Below are positions 44,388 to 54,008 of a DNA stretch of 64,000 nt, one piece after another (position 1 is the first letter of the stretch; the number at the start of each line of letters is the position of its first letter). This DNA comes from Streptomyces sp. WAC 04229. Its GTDB lineage: Bacteria > Actinomycetota > Actinomycetes > Streptomycetales > Streptomycetaceae. The notes beneath the pieces are model-generated. The model was not told the DNA's origin. It was given only the letters and a program-made list of their open reading frames with translations, and made no database searches. Location: assembly GCF_003947455.1 (NCBI RefSeq), contig NZ_QHJH01000006.1, positions 1 through 64,000 of the forward strand. The letters run 5' to 3'. The position numbers were made by a program, and so were the translations under genes.

Positions 44388-45342
44388 AGCCACCCTCCGC
44401 ACCGCCCCACTGGACAAGGCCCGCCTCATGCAGTGGCTGCAGACGTACGGCGTCTACGCCGGCGTGGCGCTGCTGCTGATCGTCAACATCGTCATCACCC
44501 CGCATTTCCTGTCCGCCGAGAACTTCCGCACCCAGGCCGTCCAGGTCGCCCCGGTCATCATCGTCGCGCTCGGCATGGCCCTGGTCATCGGCACCGAGGG
44601 CGTCGACCTGTCCGTCGGCGCCGTGATGGCGCTGGCCGCCTCCGCCACCGCCCTCTACCTCGGATACGGGCTGCTGCCCGCCCTGCTGGTGGTGGCGCTG
44701 TTCGCGGCCGGCGTCGGGCTCGCCAACGGAGCGCTGGTCGCCTTCATCGGCGTCCAGCCGATCGTGGCCACCCTGGCGCTCATGGTCGGCGGCCGCGGTC
44801 TCGCCCTGGTGCTGCTGCCCCAGCTGGAGGACCTGCGCAACCCCGCACTCGCCTCCCTGGGCTCGGGCGACGTGCTCGGATTCCCGTACCTGATCCTGAT
44901 CGCCGCCGGACTGGCCCTGCTGGTGGCCTTCGTGGTCCGCCGCACCACCTTCGGCCGCCAGCTCCTCGCCATCGGCGACAGCCGGCCCGCCGCCGAGCTG
45001 GCCGGCCTCCCGGTGCGCCGGGTACTCATCCTCGTGTACGTGGCCTGCGCCCTGCTCGCGGCCGTGGCGGGCGTGCTGGCGACCGCCCGGCTCCAGGCCA
45101 GCGACCCCACCTCGCTCGGCAACCTGATGGAACTCTCGGCCATCACCGCCGTCGTGGTCGGCGGCACACCCCTGACCGGCGGCCGGGTCAACATCGCCGG
45201 CACCGTGGCGGGCGCCGTCCTGATCCAGCTGCTCACCGCCACGCTGATCAAGCACGATCTGCCGCCCTCATGGACCCAGATCGCCCAGGCCATAGTGATC
45301 GTGTGCGCCGTCTACGCGGCACGAGGACGGGGGAAGCGATGA
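44380..45342 (+). CDS. ytfT: Sugar ABC transporter permease, YtfT-like
   Basis: 320 aa with about 8-10 membrane helices of the RbsC/BPD_transp_2 family. Diagnostic elements are GTEGVDLSVGAVMALAASAT and the late SAITAVVVGGTPLTGGR. The second permease follows at once, so the pair probably forms a heterodimeric channel, as in E. coli YtfT-YjfF. Its start overlaps the ATPase end by 8 bp and its stop overlaps the next ATG by 4 bp, so all are translated together. Confidence 0.9.
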   Translation: MAEATLRTAPLDKARLMQWLQTYGVYAGVALLLIVNIVITPHFLSAENFRTQAVQVAPVIIVALGMALVIGTEGVDLSVGAVMALAASATALYLGYGLLPALLVVALFAAGVGLANGALVAFIGVQPIVATLALMVGGRGLALVLLPQLEDLRNPALASLGSGDVLGFPYLILIAAGLALLVAFVVRRTTFGRQLLAIGDSRPAAELAGLPVRRVLILVYVACALLAAVAGVLATARLQASDPTSLGNLMELSAITAVVVGGTPLTGGRVNIAGTVAGAVLIQLLTATLIKHDLPPSWTQIAQAIVIVCAVYAARGRGKR

Positions 45343-46373
45343 GCGCGACGAAGACGGACGCGCCCATGGTCACCGCGAGCAACGAACCGACCGACGCCAC
45401 CGAGCCGGCCGGCTCCGCGCGCTCCGAGCGGCTGAGCGCCCTGGTCCAGCAGCACGGCGCCCTGGCCGTGCTGGTGATCGTCTCCCTGGTGGCGTCGTTC
45501 TCCTTCGACTCCTTCGCCACCGGCGACAACATCAGCAACATGGCGACCAGTTCGGCGTTCCTGGCCATCGTCGCCCTCGGCATGACCTTCGTCATCATCA
45601 CCGGCGGCATCGACCTCTCCGTCGGCTCCCTGTTCGCCCTCGGGGGAGTCCTCGCCGCCTGGGGATCACGCCACGGCACCCTGGTGGCCCTCCTGCTGCC
45701 GCTCGCGGTCTGCGGACTGATCGGCGTCGTCAACGGACTGCTCGTGGCGCGCTCCCGCCTCGCCCCCTTCATCGTCACCCTGGCCGCCATGCTGGGCGCC
45801 CGCGGCCTCATGCTGGCCATCACCGACGAAGGCGCGAACACCTACCTCATCGCCAAGGGCTCCTTCCTCGCCGAACTCGGCCAGGGCAGCACGCTGGGCC
45901 TCGGCAACCCGGTGTGGATCACGCTCGCCCTGTTCGGCGCGGGCGCCGTGGTGCTGCGGCGGACCCGTTTCGGCCAGCACGTGTACGCGGTCGGCGGCAA
46001 CGAGGACGCGGCGGCCCTGATGGGGGCGCCGGTCGCCCGCACCAAGATCCTCGTCTACACCCTGTCCGGGCTGCTCGCCGGGCTGGCCGGCGCCCTGAAC
46101 GCCGCCTGGCTCGCCTCCGGCGTGACCATCCTCGGCAACGGCATGGAGCTGGACGCCATCTCCGCCGTCGTCATTGGCGGCACCCTGCTCACCGGCGGCC
46201 TCGGCTACGTCAGCGGCTCGCTCGTCGGAGTCCTGCTGCTCAAGGTCATCCAGAACGTCATCAACCAGATCGGCTCCCTCGACTCCTCCTACCAACTCGT
46301 CGTCAGCGGCGCCTTCCTGGCCCTCGTCGTCATCGCCCAGACCTGGCTGGGGCGCAGACGCCGGCTGATGTGA
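45339..46373 (+). CDS. yjfF: Sugar ABC transporter permease, YjfF-like
   Basis: 344 aa, second RbsC-type permease of the operon, with a start overlapping the previous stop (ATGA). A 45-residue hydrophilic N-terminal tail precedes the first helix. Key motifs are GGIDLSVGSLFALGGVLAA and SAVVIGGTLLTGGLGYVSG. It is the last gene before a very strong terminator at 46381-46426, so the transporter operon ends here. Confidence 0.9.
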   Translation: MSATKTDAPMVTASNEPTDATEPAGSARSERLSALVQQHGALAVLVIVSLVASFSFDSFATGDNISNMATSSAFLAIVALGMTFVIITGGIDLSVGSLFALGGVLAAWGSRHGTLVALLLPLAVCGLIGVVNGLLVARSRLAPFIVTLAAMLGARGLMLAITDEGANTYLIAKGSFLAELGQGSTLGLGNPVWITLALFGAGAVVLRRTRFGQHVYAVGGNEDAAALMGAPVARTKILVYTLSGLLAGLAGALNAAWLASGVTILGNGMELDAISAVVIGGTLLTGGLGYVSGSLVGVLLLKVIQNVINQIGSLDSSYQLVVSGAFLALVVIAQTWLGRRRRLM

Positions 46374-46380
46374 CAGAGCC

Positions 46381-46426
46381 CCGGACGCGGCAGCCGTGCC
46401 TCACTCGCCCCGGCTGCCGCGTCCGG
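46381..46426 (+). terminator. Terminator with 16-bp perfect stem after the transporter operon
   Basis: CCGGACGCGGCAGCCG pairs perfectly with CGGCTGCCGCGTCCGG across a 14-nt loop, followed by TTTCC, 7 bp after the yjfF-like stop. It separates the transporter from the next GH43 gene. Confidence 0.88.
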
Positions 46427-46499
46427 TTTCCACGGCCGGTGCCACGTCCACCCGCCGGCCGGTGCACCCCCCACCACCGACCGACAGGAGACGCCCTCC

Positions 46500-48005
46500 A
46501 TGACCACCGTCAAAGCGACCGGGCTCGTCGCCAGGTCCTGCGCATCGTTGCTCGCCGGCGGACTGATCGCGATGCTCTCGCCCTCCGCCGCCGTCGCCGC
46601 ACCCGAGTACTCGACCTCCGAGGCAGGCAACCCCTTCGTCGACGGCTGGTACGCCGACCCCGACACCGCCCGCTACGACGGGCGGTACTGGGTCTTCCCG
46701 ACGACCTCCAAGAGCTACGCCGAGCAGACCTACCTCGACGCGTTCTCCTCGACGGACCTGGTCCACTGGACCAAGCACAGCGAGGTCCTGAAGACGGCCG
46801 ACGTCTCCTGGGCGAAGTACGCCCTGTGGGCGCCGGCGCCCATCGAGCGCGACGGCAAGTACTACCTGTACTTCGCCGCCAACGACATCCAGAACGACTC
46901 CCAGACCGGCGGCATCGGAGTGGCCGTCGCGGACCGTCCCGAGGGACCGTACAAGGACGCCATCGGCGGCCCGCTCGTCTCCCGCTTCCACAACGGCGCC
47001 CAGCCCATCGACCAGGACGTCTTCATCGACGACGACGGGCAGGCCTACATGTACTACGGAGGCTGGGGCCACGCCAACGTCGTCAAGCTCAACCGGGACA
47101 TGACCAGCCTCGGCACCTTCGCCGACGGGTCGACGTACAAGGAGATCACCCCGGCGGACTACGTCGAGGGGCCCCAGATGTTCAAACGGGGCGGCAAGTA
47201 CTACCTGATGTGGTCCGAGGGCGGCTGGACCGGACCCGACTACTCGGTCTCCTACGCGATCTCCGACTCACCGACCGGCCCCTTCGAGAAGATCGACAGG
47301 GTGCTCGCCCAGGACCCCGCGGTCGCCAAGGGATCAGGGCACAACTCCGTGATCAACGTGCCGGGTACCGACATCTGGTACATCGTCTACCACCGCCGCC
47401 CGCTCAGCGAGACCGACGGAAACCACCGCCAACTCGCCTATGATCGCCTGCACTTCAACGCCGACGGCACCATCCCGCGCATCCAGATGGGCGTGAAGGA
47501 CAACTTCGCCGACGGCAACGCCCTCGGCTGGCGGACCTACGGCGGTTCCTGGTCGGCCGACGGCGGGCGCTACCGGGCGGGACACTCACTGGGCGGAAAG
47601 GCGCTCCTCGACACCGACTTCGCCGACTTCACCTACGACGCCGACGTACGCCTCGGCTCGGGCAACGGCGACGCGGGCCTGACCTTCCGGGTGACCCGGC
47701 CGTCGGTCGGCGTGGACGGCTACACCGGGTACTACGCGGGAATCCGCCGGGACGGCGGGGTCGTGCTCGGCCGGGTCGCCGACTCCTGGACACCGCTGGC
47801 GACCGCGCACACGTCCCTCGACCCCGGGTCCACCCACCGGGTGAGGGTCACGGCCGCCGGCCCTTCCATCAAGGTGTACGTGGACGACATGACGACCCCG
47901 AGGATCTCGGTCACCGACGGGACGTACCGCAGCGGTGCCAACGGCGTCCGGGTCTTCGACACCGGTGCCTCCTTCGACAACGTGGCGGTCGGCCCGGTCC
48001 GCTGA
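46500..48005 (+). CDS. Secreted GH43-type glycoside hydrolase with C-terminal lectin-like domain
   Basis: 501 aa with an AGGAGA site and a signal peptide ending near residue 34 (AVAAPEY). The GH43 acids are Asp53 (YADPDTARYDG), Asp171 (QPIDQDVF) and Glu223 (DYVEGPQMF). After about residue 315 a concanavalin-like beta-sandwich follows (DNFADGNALGWRTYGGSW to the end), probably a carbohydrate-binding module. It is expected to release arabinofuranose or similar sugars outside the cell. It has no LacI-type site of its own and follows a strong terminator, so it may have its own promoter in the 73 bp between, or depend on read-through. Confidence 0.88.
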   Translation: MTTVKATGLVARSCASLLAGGLIAMLSPSAAVAAPEYSTSEAGNPFVDGWYADPDTARYDGRYWVFPTTSKSYAEQTYLDAFSSTDLVHWTKHSEVLKTADVSWAKYALWAPAPIERDGKYYLYFAANDIQNDSQTGGIGVAVADRPEGPYKDAIGGPLVSRFHNGAQPIDQDVFIDDDGQAYMYYGGWGHANVVKLNRDMTSLGTFADGSTYKEITPADYVEGPQMFKRGGKYYLMWSEGGWTGPDYSVSYAISDSPTGPFEKIDRVLAQDPAVAKGSGHNSVINVPGTDIWYIVYHRRPLSETDGNHRQLAYDRLHFNADGTIPRIQMGVKDNFADGNALGWRTYGGSWSADGGRYRAGHSLGGKALLDTDFADFTYDADVRLGSGNGDAGLTFRVTRPSVGVDGYTGYYAGIRRDGGVVLGRVADSWTPLATAHTSLDPGSTHRVRVTAAGPSIKVYVDDMTTPRISVTDGTYRSGANGVRVFDTGASFDNVAVGPVR

Positions 48006-48010
48006 GACAT

Positions 48011-48045
48011 CCGGCGGGAAGCGGGGCCAACCCGCTTCCCGCCGG
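48011..48045. terminator. Bidirectional terminator with 15-bp perfect stem
   Basis: CCGGCGGGAAGCGGG pairs perfectly with CCCGCTTCCCGCCGG around GCCAA. It lies between the convergent ends of the GH43 gene (stop 48005) and the GH2 gene (stop 48066). Confidence 0.9.
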
Positions 48046-48065
48046 GACCTCGGAGAGCCTGGAAC

Positions 48066-51000
48066 CTACGGCTTCTCGTCGGTGTACAGAGCCCTCACCT
48101 CCTCGGCGGTGAGGGCCTTGTCGTAGGCGTGGACCTGGTCGACCGCCCCGTTCCAGAAGTCCGTCGGGTCGCCGCCCCACTGGGCGCGGCCCACGGTCAG
48201 CGGGCCGGTGCTCGGGTAGGCCGGTCCGGCGGCCGCCGTGGCGGCCGGCTCACCGTCGACGTACAGGCTGAGCCGGTTGTCCGCGCCGTCCCGTACGCCG
48301 ACGAGGTGGTACCAGCGGCCCGTCTCCGGAGTGGTCTCCATCCGGGCCCGCTGCTCGCCGGGCGTGCTGAAGGCGAAGGCGCCCTGCCCGTACTGGAGGT
48401 AGAACGGGCTCGCCTGGCGCCGCGTGTCCTGGCTGACCGCGGTGGCGTAGTTGCCGGGGAGCGCGTCGAGCCGTACCCAGGCGGACACCGAGTAGCTGCC
48501 GGTGGTGTCGAGCACCGGCCCGTCCGTCTGCGCGGACTGGCCCTGACCGTCGAACTTCAGCGCGCTGCCGCTGACGCCCGGGGTCCAGGCCGTGCCCGCG
48601 GCGAGCTTCAGGTCCCGGCCGCCCGGCCCGCCGTCCGCGGCGGTGGTGCCGGAGCCCTCGTCGAGGGACCAGCTGCCGCCGCCCGTCAGGGGCTCCCGGT
48701 CGCCCGCGGCCGCGCCGGCCGCGATGACCTTGCGGTTGATCTCGCGGACCCGGTCCGGATCGACCTTGATCTCCCGGCGGTCGTAGGTGTACAGACCGTT
48801 GAGCTCGTTCTCCAGGTCGGTGATCTGCGTGTACACCGAGCCGGACAGCTCCGCACCGGCCTGGGCCAGGTAGAACTCCTCCGTGTTCTCCACGTACTTG
48901 CGGGTCAGCGCCTCCTTGTCGGCCACGCCGCTGTAGATCACGGTCGGCGCGCCCGGCCACATGTGCCCCGGTGTGCGCAGCGTGAAGCCACCGTGCTCGC
49001 CGTCCATGGCGGCCCTGGTCTCGTCGGGGAAGGGCGGATCCTCGTTGTTGTAGTCGTGGTGGTCGATGATGTCGCCCTTGCCCGAGTCACCCTTGGAGTT
49101 GCAGCAGTTGACACCGCTGTGGGCGTTGACGATCCGGGACGGGTCGGCGGCCTTCACGGACTCGGCGAGACGGCCGGTGGCCTCCCGGTTCCACTCGCCC
49201 CAGCCCTCGTTGAAGACGATCCACCCGATAATCGAGGGCGAGTTGTGATGCTGCCGCATCATCTCCGTGCCCTGCTCGACGAACGCCTGCTGCCCGGACT
49301 CGTCGGGGAAGTTCCCGGAGACGAAGTCCTGCCACACCAGCAGCCCGAGCCGGTCCGCGTGGTAGAACCAGCGCGGTGACTCCACCTTGATGTGCTTGCG
49401 TACGGCGTTGAAGCCCAGCTTCTTGTGGGCCTCGAGGTCGAAGGCGAGCGCGTCGTCGCTCGGTGCCGTGTACAGACCGTCCGGCCAGAAGCCCTGGTCG
49501 AGGGTGGCGAGCGAGAAGACGGGCTTCCCGTTCAGCACCAGCTTCGGGAACCCGCCGACCTTCTCGACGCTGATCTTCCGCATGCCGAAGTAGCCGCCGA
49601 CGCGGTCGGTCGACCTGCCGTCGACGAGCTTCACGTCGAGGTCGTAGAGGTACGGGTCGTCGGGGCTCCACAGGTGCTGCTTCGCGACGGGCAGCCGCAG
49701 CTTCTCGTTGGCCGGCCCGCTGACCTTGCCCACGACCTTGCCGCGCTTGTCACGCGCGACGGCCTCGACCCGTGCCTTGTCGGAGGCGTCACCGGACTCG
49801 ACGGTCACCGCGAGGCTGCTGGTGTCGATGTCCGGAGTCGTGACTACGTTGTCAACGGACGCGCGGGCGACGGGTTCCATCCACACCGTCTGCCAGATGC
49901 CGGACGACTGGGTGTAGAAGATGCCGCCGGGGTTCCGGGACTGCTTGCCCATCGGCTGGTTGGCGCCGCCGGTGTCGGTCACCGCGACGACGACCTCCTG
50001 CGGGCCCTTGCCCTTCAGCGCGTCGGTGATGTCGGCACTGAAGGCGTTGTATCCGCCGGTGTGCTCCGCGACCTTCCTGCCGTTGACGAAGACGCGTGCC
50101 TGGTAGTCGACGGCACCGAAGTTGAGCTTCAGGCGGTTGCCTGCCTTGTCGCTCCCGCCGACCTTCCAGCTCTTGGGCACCTCGACGAGCTTGCGGTAGA
50201 ACATGTGGTCCTCGTGCCGCTCAAGACCGGAGAGCTGCGACTCGACCGGGAACGGCACGATGATCTTCTCGTCGAGGTCCTTGCCGAAGACCGGCTGCTC
50301 CCCGGCCTCCGCGGCGCTGAACTGCCACGGCCCGTTGAGGTTCTTCCACTTCGACCGTACCTGCTGGGGGCGCGGGTATTCGGGCAGCGGGTTCTTCTCG
50401 TCGAGCCGGTCGCCCCACGGCGTGGTGAGCCGGTGGGTGGACTCGTTCTGCGCGTACCGGACGACCTGGGGCACCGTCCCGCCGCCGTCGGTGAGGCCGC
50501 CCTCGCCGTCGTAGGAGAACTTGACCTGCTGGTTCTTCTGGATGGGCTCCGCGAGCGTGATGAGGAGCGCGTTGCGGTCGCCGGGCGCCACCCGCACCGA
50601 CTTGACGGGCATCGGGGTCGTGTCGGCCTCGACCTTCAGGTGCTCCGCCAGCCCCTCGACATCGCCGACCCTGCCCTCGAAGCGGGCCCGCACCTGCCGG
50701 CCGTCCTCGCCGACGTTCAGCTCCACCGGGTAGACCTCGAAGTCGTCCGGCGGGGTGAACGCCGACATCGGCACGAGCTGCTTGTCCGTCGTCGGCGTCG
50801 ACCAGCGCAGGAACATGTTGGCGCCGCCGGTGTCCTGGAACATCTCCAGGCGGAAGTCGTGCTTCTCACTCGCCTTCAGGTGGACCGCGGCGCTCGTCTG
50901 CTCGTTGTCCCAGTCCGGCTGCCAGTGGTCGATGACCGGCTCGCCGTCGATGAAGAGCCGGAAGCCGTTGTCGCCGATGGCGTGGAAGGTGTAGTCGCCG

Positions 51001-51353
51001 GTGGCCGGCGCCGCGATCTGCCCGGTCCAGCGGGCGGTCGTGTGCTCCGTCTTGCCGGTCAGCTCCTGGAAAGTGCTGGTCAGGCCGGAGAAGTTGACCT
51101 GCGGGTCGAGCACCGTACCGCCGAGTTCGGCGAAATCCCTCGCCCCCGGCGCGGACATGCTGAAGTACTCGCCCTTCAGGCCCTGCACCTGGACGGCGGC
51201 CGGGCCGTCCTGCTCGGCCCGCACCGCGGACGTGCCGGTGGCCGCCTCCGCGGCCGTGGCGGAGGCCGTGAGGCCGGTCGTGGGCAGCACCAGGGCCGCC
51301 GCTGTCAGGATTGCCCACACTCTGGCTCGTGGGCGGGTGTGTGGTCTCGTCAT
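48066..51353 (-). CDS. Secreted GH2 glycoside hydrolase with PA14 and LamG domains
   Basis: 1095 aa. ATG 51353 follows GAGGAAGGG; an ATG at 51383 lies inside the operator and is rejected. Order: signal peptide (about 1-36), PA14 domain (about 50-190, LKGEYFSMS ... FRLFIDGEPVIDHW), GH2 sugar-binding and Ig-like domains, a TIM barrel with the acid Glu716 (IVFNEGWGEWN) and likely nucleophile Glu786 (MDGEHGGF), and a C-terminal LamG-type sandwich. GH2 covers beta-galactosidase, glucuronidase and also beta-galactofuranosidase activities; the YtfQ-like transporter makes the last attractive. The PA14 and LamG parts probably bind the polysaccharide. Confidence 0.85.
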   Translation of the reverse strand: MTRPHTRPRARVWAILTAAALVLPTTGLTASATAAEAATGTSAVRAEQDGPAAVQVQGLKGEYFSMSAPGARDFAELGGTVLDPQVNFSGLTSTFQELTGKTEHTTARWTGQIAAPATGDYTFHAIGDNGFRLFIDGEPVIDHWQPDWDNEQTSAAVHLKASEKHDFRLEMFQDTGGANMFLRWSTPTTDKQLVPMSAFTPPDDFEVYPVELNVGEDGRQVRARFEGRVGDVEGLAEHLKVEADTTPMPVKSVRVAPGDRNALLITLAEPIQKNQQVKFSYDGEGGLTDGGGTVPQVVRYAQNESTHRLTTPWGDRLDEKNPLPEYPRPQQVRSKWKNLNGPWQFSAAEAGEQPVFGKDLDEKIIVPFPVESQLSGLERHEDHMFYRKLVEVPKSWKVGGSDKAGNRLKLNFGAVDYQARVFVNGRKVAEHTGGYNAFSADITDALKGKGPQEVVVAVTDTGGANQPMGKQSRNPGGIFYTQSSGIWQTVWMEPVARASVDNVVTTPDIDTSSLAVTVESGDASDKARVEAVARDKRGKVVGKVSGPANEKLRLPVAKQHLWSPDDPYLYDLDVKLVDGRSTDRVGGYFGMRKISVEKVGGFPKLVLNGKPVFSLATLDQGFWPDGLYTAPSDDALAFDLEAHKKLGFNAVRKHIKVESPRWFYHADRLGLLVWQDFVSGNFPDESGQQAFVEQGTEMMRQHHNSPSIIGWIVFNEGWGEWNREATGRLAESVKAADPSRIVNAHSGVNCCNSKGDSGKGDIIDHHDYNNEDPPFPDETRAAMDGEHGGFTLRTPGHMWPGAPTVIYSGVADKEALTRKYVENTEEFYLAQAGAELSGSVYTQITDLENELNGLYTYDRREIKVDPDRVREINRKVIAAGAAAGDREPLTGGGSWSLDEGSGTTAADGGPGGRDLKLAAGTAWTPGVSGSALKFDGQGQSAQTDGPVLDTTGSYSVSAWVRLDALPGNYATAVSQDTRRQASPFYLQYGQGAFAFSTPGEQRARMETTPETGRWYHLVGVRDGADNRLSLYVDGEPAATAAAGPAYPSTGPLTVGRAQWGGDPTDFWNGAVDQVHAYDKALTAEEVRALYTDEKP

Positions 51354-51375
51354 CGGACCCTTCCTCGGAAGCCAT

Positions 51376-51393
51376 CTTTGCAACGTTGGAAAG
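51376..51393. promoter_or_regulatory. LacI-type operator upstream of the GH2 gene
   Basis: CTTTGCAACGTTGGAAAG, an 18-bp palindrome with one mismatched pair (8 of 9 positions agree), lies 22 bp before the GH2 start. It is the best site in the window and sits where a bound repressor would block initiation. Confidence 0.75.
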
Positions 51394-51502
51394 CTTGTGT
51401 CAGCGGAATGACAACACGCCCTTCCGCGCCTGTCCAGACCTCGCGCACCACTTCACTGATCCGCCGTCAACCCAGGCGCGGCAAAGGCTCACTCCCGTCG
51501 CG

Positions 51503-53902
51503 TCACAGGAACTTCCAGAGGTGGTCGGCTGTCCCGTTGTCGTCGAACTGGACGACCTGCGCGCTGTTGCCGGTCGACATGCCGTCGACGCCCAGTACCT
51601 TGCCGCTGTGCCGGTTCCGGATGCGGTACCAGCCGTCCCCGTCGTCCACCAGGGTCCACAGGTGGTCGGCGGTGCCGTTGTCCTCGTACTGGACGACGCG
51701 GGCGCTGTCGGCGGTGGACATGCCGTCGACGCCGAGGACCTTGCCGCTGTTGCCGTTGCGGATCAGATACCAGCCCTCACCCCGGTCCACGAGCTGCCAG
51801 GCGTGGTCGCCGGTGCCGGAGTTGTCGAACTGCACGACGCGCGCGCTGTTCTCCAGCGACATGCCGTCCACGGCGAGGACCTTGCCGCTGTGCTTGTTCT
51901 GGACGCGCCGGAACGGGGGCTCGGGCGTCCAGGCCCTGCCGTCGGGCGTGGCCGTGGGGAAGGAGGTGATGCGCAGCCTCGCGGCGCCCATGGGGACGAG
52001 CGTGACCGTCTCGACGGGGGAGTCACTGCGCGCCGGCCCGGCCTGCAGGGGCGCCACCACGTTCTCGTCGTCCGCGATCCACTCCTCGACGCGACGGGCC
52101 TCGGCGCTGATGCGGACCGGGACCGACTCGTGGGTGAAGGGATTGTCGGGCACGGGACCGCGTGCCGGGGTGAACTCCAGGCGGGGCGACGCGACGAGAC
52201 CGTAGTTCCACGGCGACGTGGCGTGCACCGCGTACTCGGGGAAGGTGTCGTCGCCCCCGTACCGCTCGTACCGCTCGCCGATCCGGAGGGAGTAGGTGAG
52301 GGGCCCGTGCTGGACGCTGACGGCGTCGTGCTGGTCGGGCCAGTGGCGCAGCGTGGTCCGCTGGGGGAGACGCAGGGACACCTGGTCGCCGCTGCGCCAG
52401 GTCCGCCGCACGGTGACCCAGCCGGGCCCCGCCGCCGCGGCGACGGAGCGGCCGTTGACGCGGACCTCCGGCCCGTCGCACCAGCCCGGCACCCGCAGCC
52501 GCAGCGGGAAGGAGACCGGGCGCGGCGTGGACACGGTCAGCGCGACGGTCTCGGTGAAGGGATAGCCGGTGTCCTCGGTGACGGTGACCGTCGTACCCCC
52601 GGCGACGCGCGCGCGGACCTCGCTCGGGGCGTACATCGCCGCGGCCAGTCCGCCGTCCGGGGTGGCCAGCCACAGCTCCTCGGTGAAGTAGGGCCAGCCC
52701 ATGCCGTAGTTGTGCGGACAGCAGCGGTACTGGTCGACGCCGGGCTGGAACGACTGCATGGCGAAGCCGTTCTGGAACTGCCCCTGTGTCTTCGGCCGGT
52801 TGTCCAGGTCGACGCCGTTGGCGCTGGTGACGTAGTGCACGGCCCTGCCCTGCGGGTCGAGGGAGGCGGGCAGCATGTTGAAGGCCAGGTCCTCGCACCG
52901 GTCTGCCCAGACGGGGTCGCCGGTGATCCTGGTGAGCAGTTCGTGACTGGCCATGAACTCGACGATCCCGCAGGTCTCGAAGCCCTGCCGCGGGTCGGTG
53001 AACCCCGGCCGGTAGTTCTCGTCGCCCGCCATGCCGCCGCCGGGGAACCGCCCGTAGACGTCCATGACCCGGTCGTAGGCCCGGTAGGTGGCCCGTATCA
53101 GCTCCGGGTCGCCGGTCACCTGCGCGTACTGCGCGGGCTCACGGAAGCCCTGGGCGATGTTGACGTTGTGCCGGGAGGGCGTGGGGCCCGTCCAGTCGGC
53201 GCCCAGGGTGTGCATCTTGGTGGCCAGGTCGAGCAGGAACGGCTCGCCGGTGCGGCGGTGCAGCCACAGGGCCACGTCGAGGCCGTCGCCCCAGCGGTAG
53301 GAGACCCAACTGGAGTTGAAGGCGCCGGGGCCCTGGGCGTTCATGAAGCGCAGGAACCGGGTGATGAAGGGGACGACGCGCTCGTCCCCCGTGTACTCCT
53401 CGTGCGTGCGCAGGGCCTGGAGGAGCGGCAGGAACGGCCAGAAGTCCGGACCGCCGTTCAGTGACGTACGCAGCGCGCGCGGCCCGAAGAAGCCGTCGCT
53501 CTGCTGGGTGGCCAGGATCGCCTCGATCCAGGTGCCCGAGCGCGCGAGCGCGTCCCGGTCCCCGGTGGCGACCGCCATGGGCACGTATCCACGCAGCCAG
53601 TACGGCACTTCCTCCCAGGCTCCGCGCTCCGGGTGCACCCAGCCGGTCGAGGAGAAGTCGAGGAAGTGCGACAGACTCTCGAACCGGCCGCAGAGGCCGT
53701 CGAGCTGGAGTCCGAGCTGACCGGCGAGCCAGCCCCGCGCGGTGACGCTGCCGGCGGGCAGCTTGCGGAGGGCGTCCGGCGCGAGCGCGCCGGACGCCCT
53801 CGATGTGGCGGCGGCCGCGGAGGTGGCGAGCGGGGCGCCCAGCGCCGCCGTGCCGAGGGCCAGGGCGCCGGTGCCGAGGAGGGCGCGTCTGCTGACGGAC
53901 AT
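51503..53902 (-). CDS. Secreted GH127-type beta-L-arabinofuranosidase with ricin-type lectin domain
   Basis: 799 aa. ATG 53902 has AGGAG 7 nt upstream and a Tat-like signal (SVSRRALLGTGALAL). The catalytic (alpha/alpha)6 barrel shows the GH127 zinc-thiolate site: Glu309 and Cys311 (FETCGIVE) and Cys394-Cys395 (RCCPHN), where the second Cys pair normally includes the nucleophile. After about residue 660 there is a ricin-type beta-trefoil with three near-identical repeats around SGKVLxVDGMS. It is expected to release beta-L-arabinofuranose outside the cell. An operator-like site lies at 54009-54022 upstream. Confidence 0.87.
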   Translation of the reverse strand: MSVSRRALLGTGALALGTAALGAPLATSAAAATSRASGALAPDALRKLPAGSVTARGWLAGQLGLQLDGLCGRFESLSHFLDFSSTGWVHPERGAWEEVPYWLRGYVPMAVATGDRDALARSGTWIEAILATQQSDGFFGPRALRTSLNGGPDFWPFLPLLQALRTHEEYTGDERVVPFITRFLRFMNAQGPGAFNSSWVSYRWGDGLDVALWLHRRTGEPFLLDLATKMHTLGADWTGPTPSRHNVNIAQGFREPAQYAQVTGDPELIRATYRAYDRVMDVYGRFPGGGMAGDENYRPGFTDPRQGFETCGIVEFMASHELLTRITGDPVWADRCEDLAFNMLPASLDPQGRAVHYVTSANGVDLDNRPKTQGQFQNGFAMQSFQPGVDQYRCCPHNYGMGWPYFTEELWLATPDGGLAAAMYAPSEVRARVAGGTTVTVTEDTGYPFTETVALTVSTPRPVSFPLRLRVPGWCDGPEVRVNGRSVAAAAGPGWVTVRRTWRSGDQVSLRLPQRTTLRHWPDQHDAVSVQHGPLTYSLRIGERYERYGGDDTFPEYAVHATSPWNYGLVASPRLEFTPARGPVPDNPFTHESVPVRISAEARRVEEWIADDENVVAPLQAGPARSDSPVETVTLVPMGAARLRITSFPTATPDGRAWTPEPPFRRVQNKHSGKVLAVDGMSLENSARVVQFDNSGTGDHAWQLVDRGEGWYLIRNGNSGKVLGVDGMSTADSARVVQYEDNGTADHLWTLVDDGDGWYRIRNRHSGKVLGVDGMSTGNSAQVVQFDDNGTADHLWKFL

Positions 53903-54008
53903 GCGGGTCTCCTGACTGTGGACTCGGATCCTTCTGTGCCGTCGGTCCCCTTGAAGGGCCGCACGGGGGCAGGGCTCCGTGTCGACGGGCGTACGAGGTC
54001 GCGGAGTT

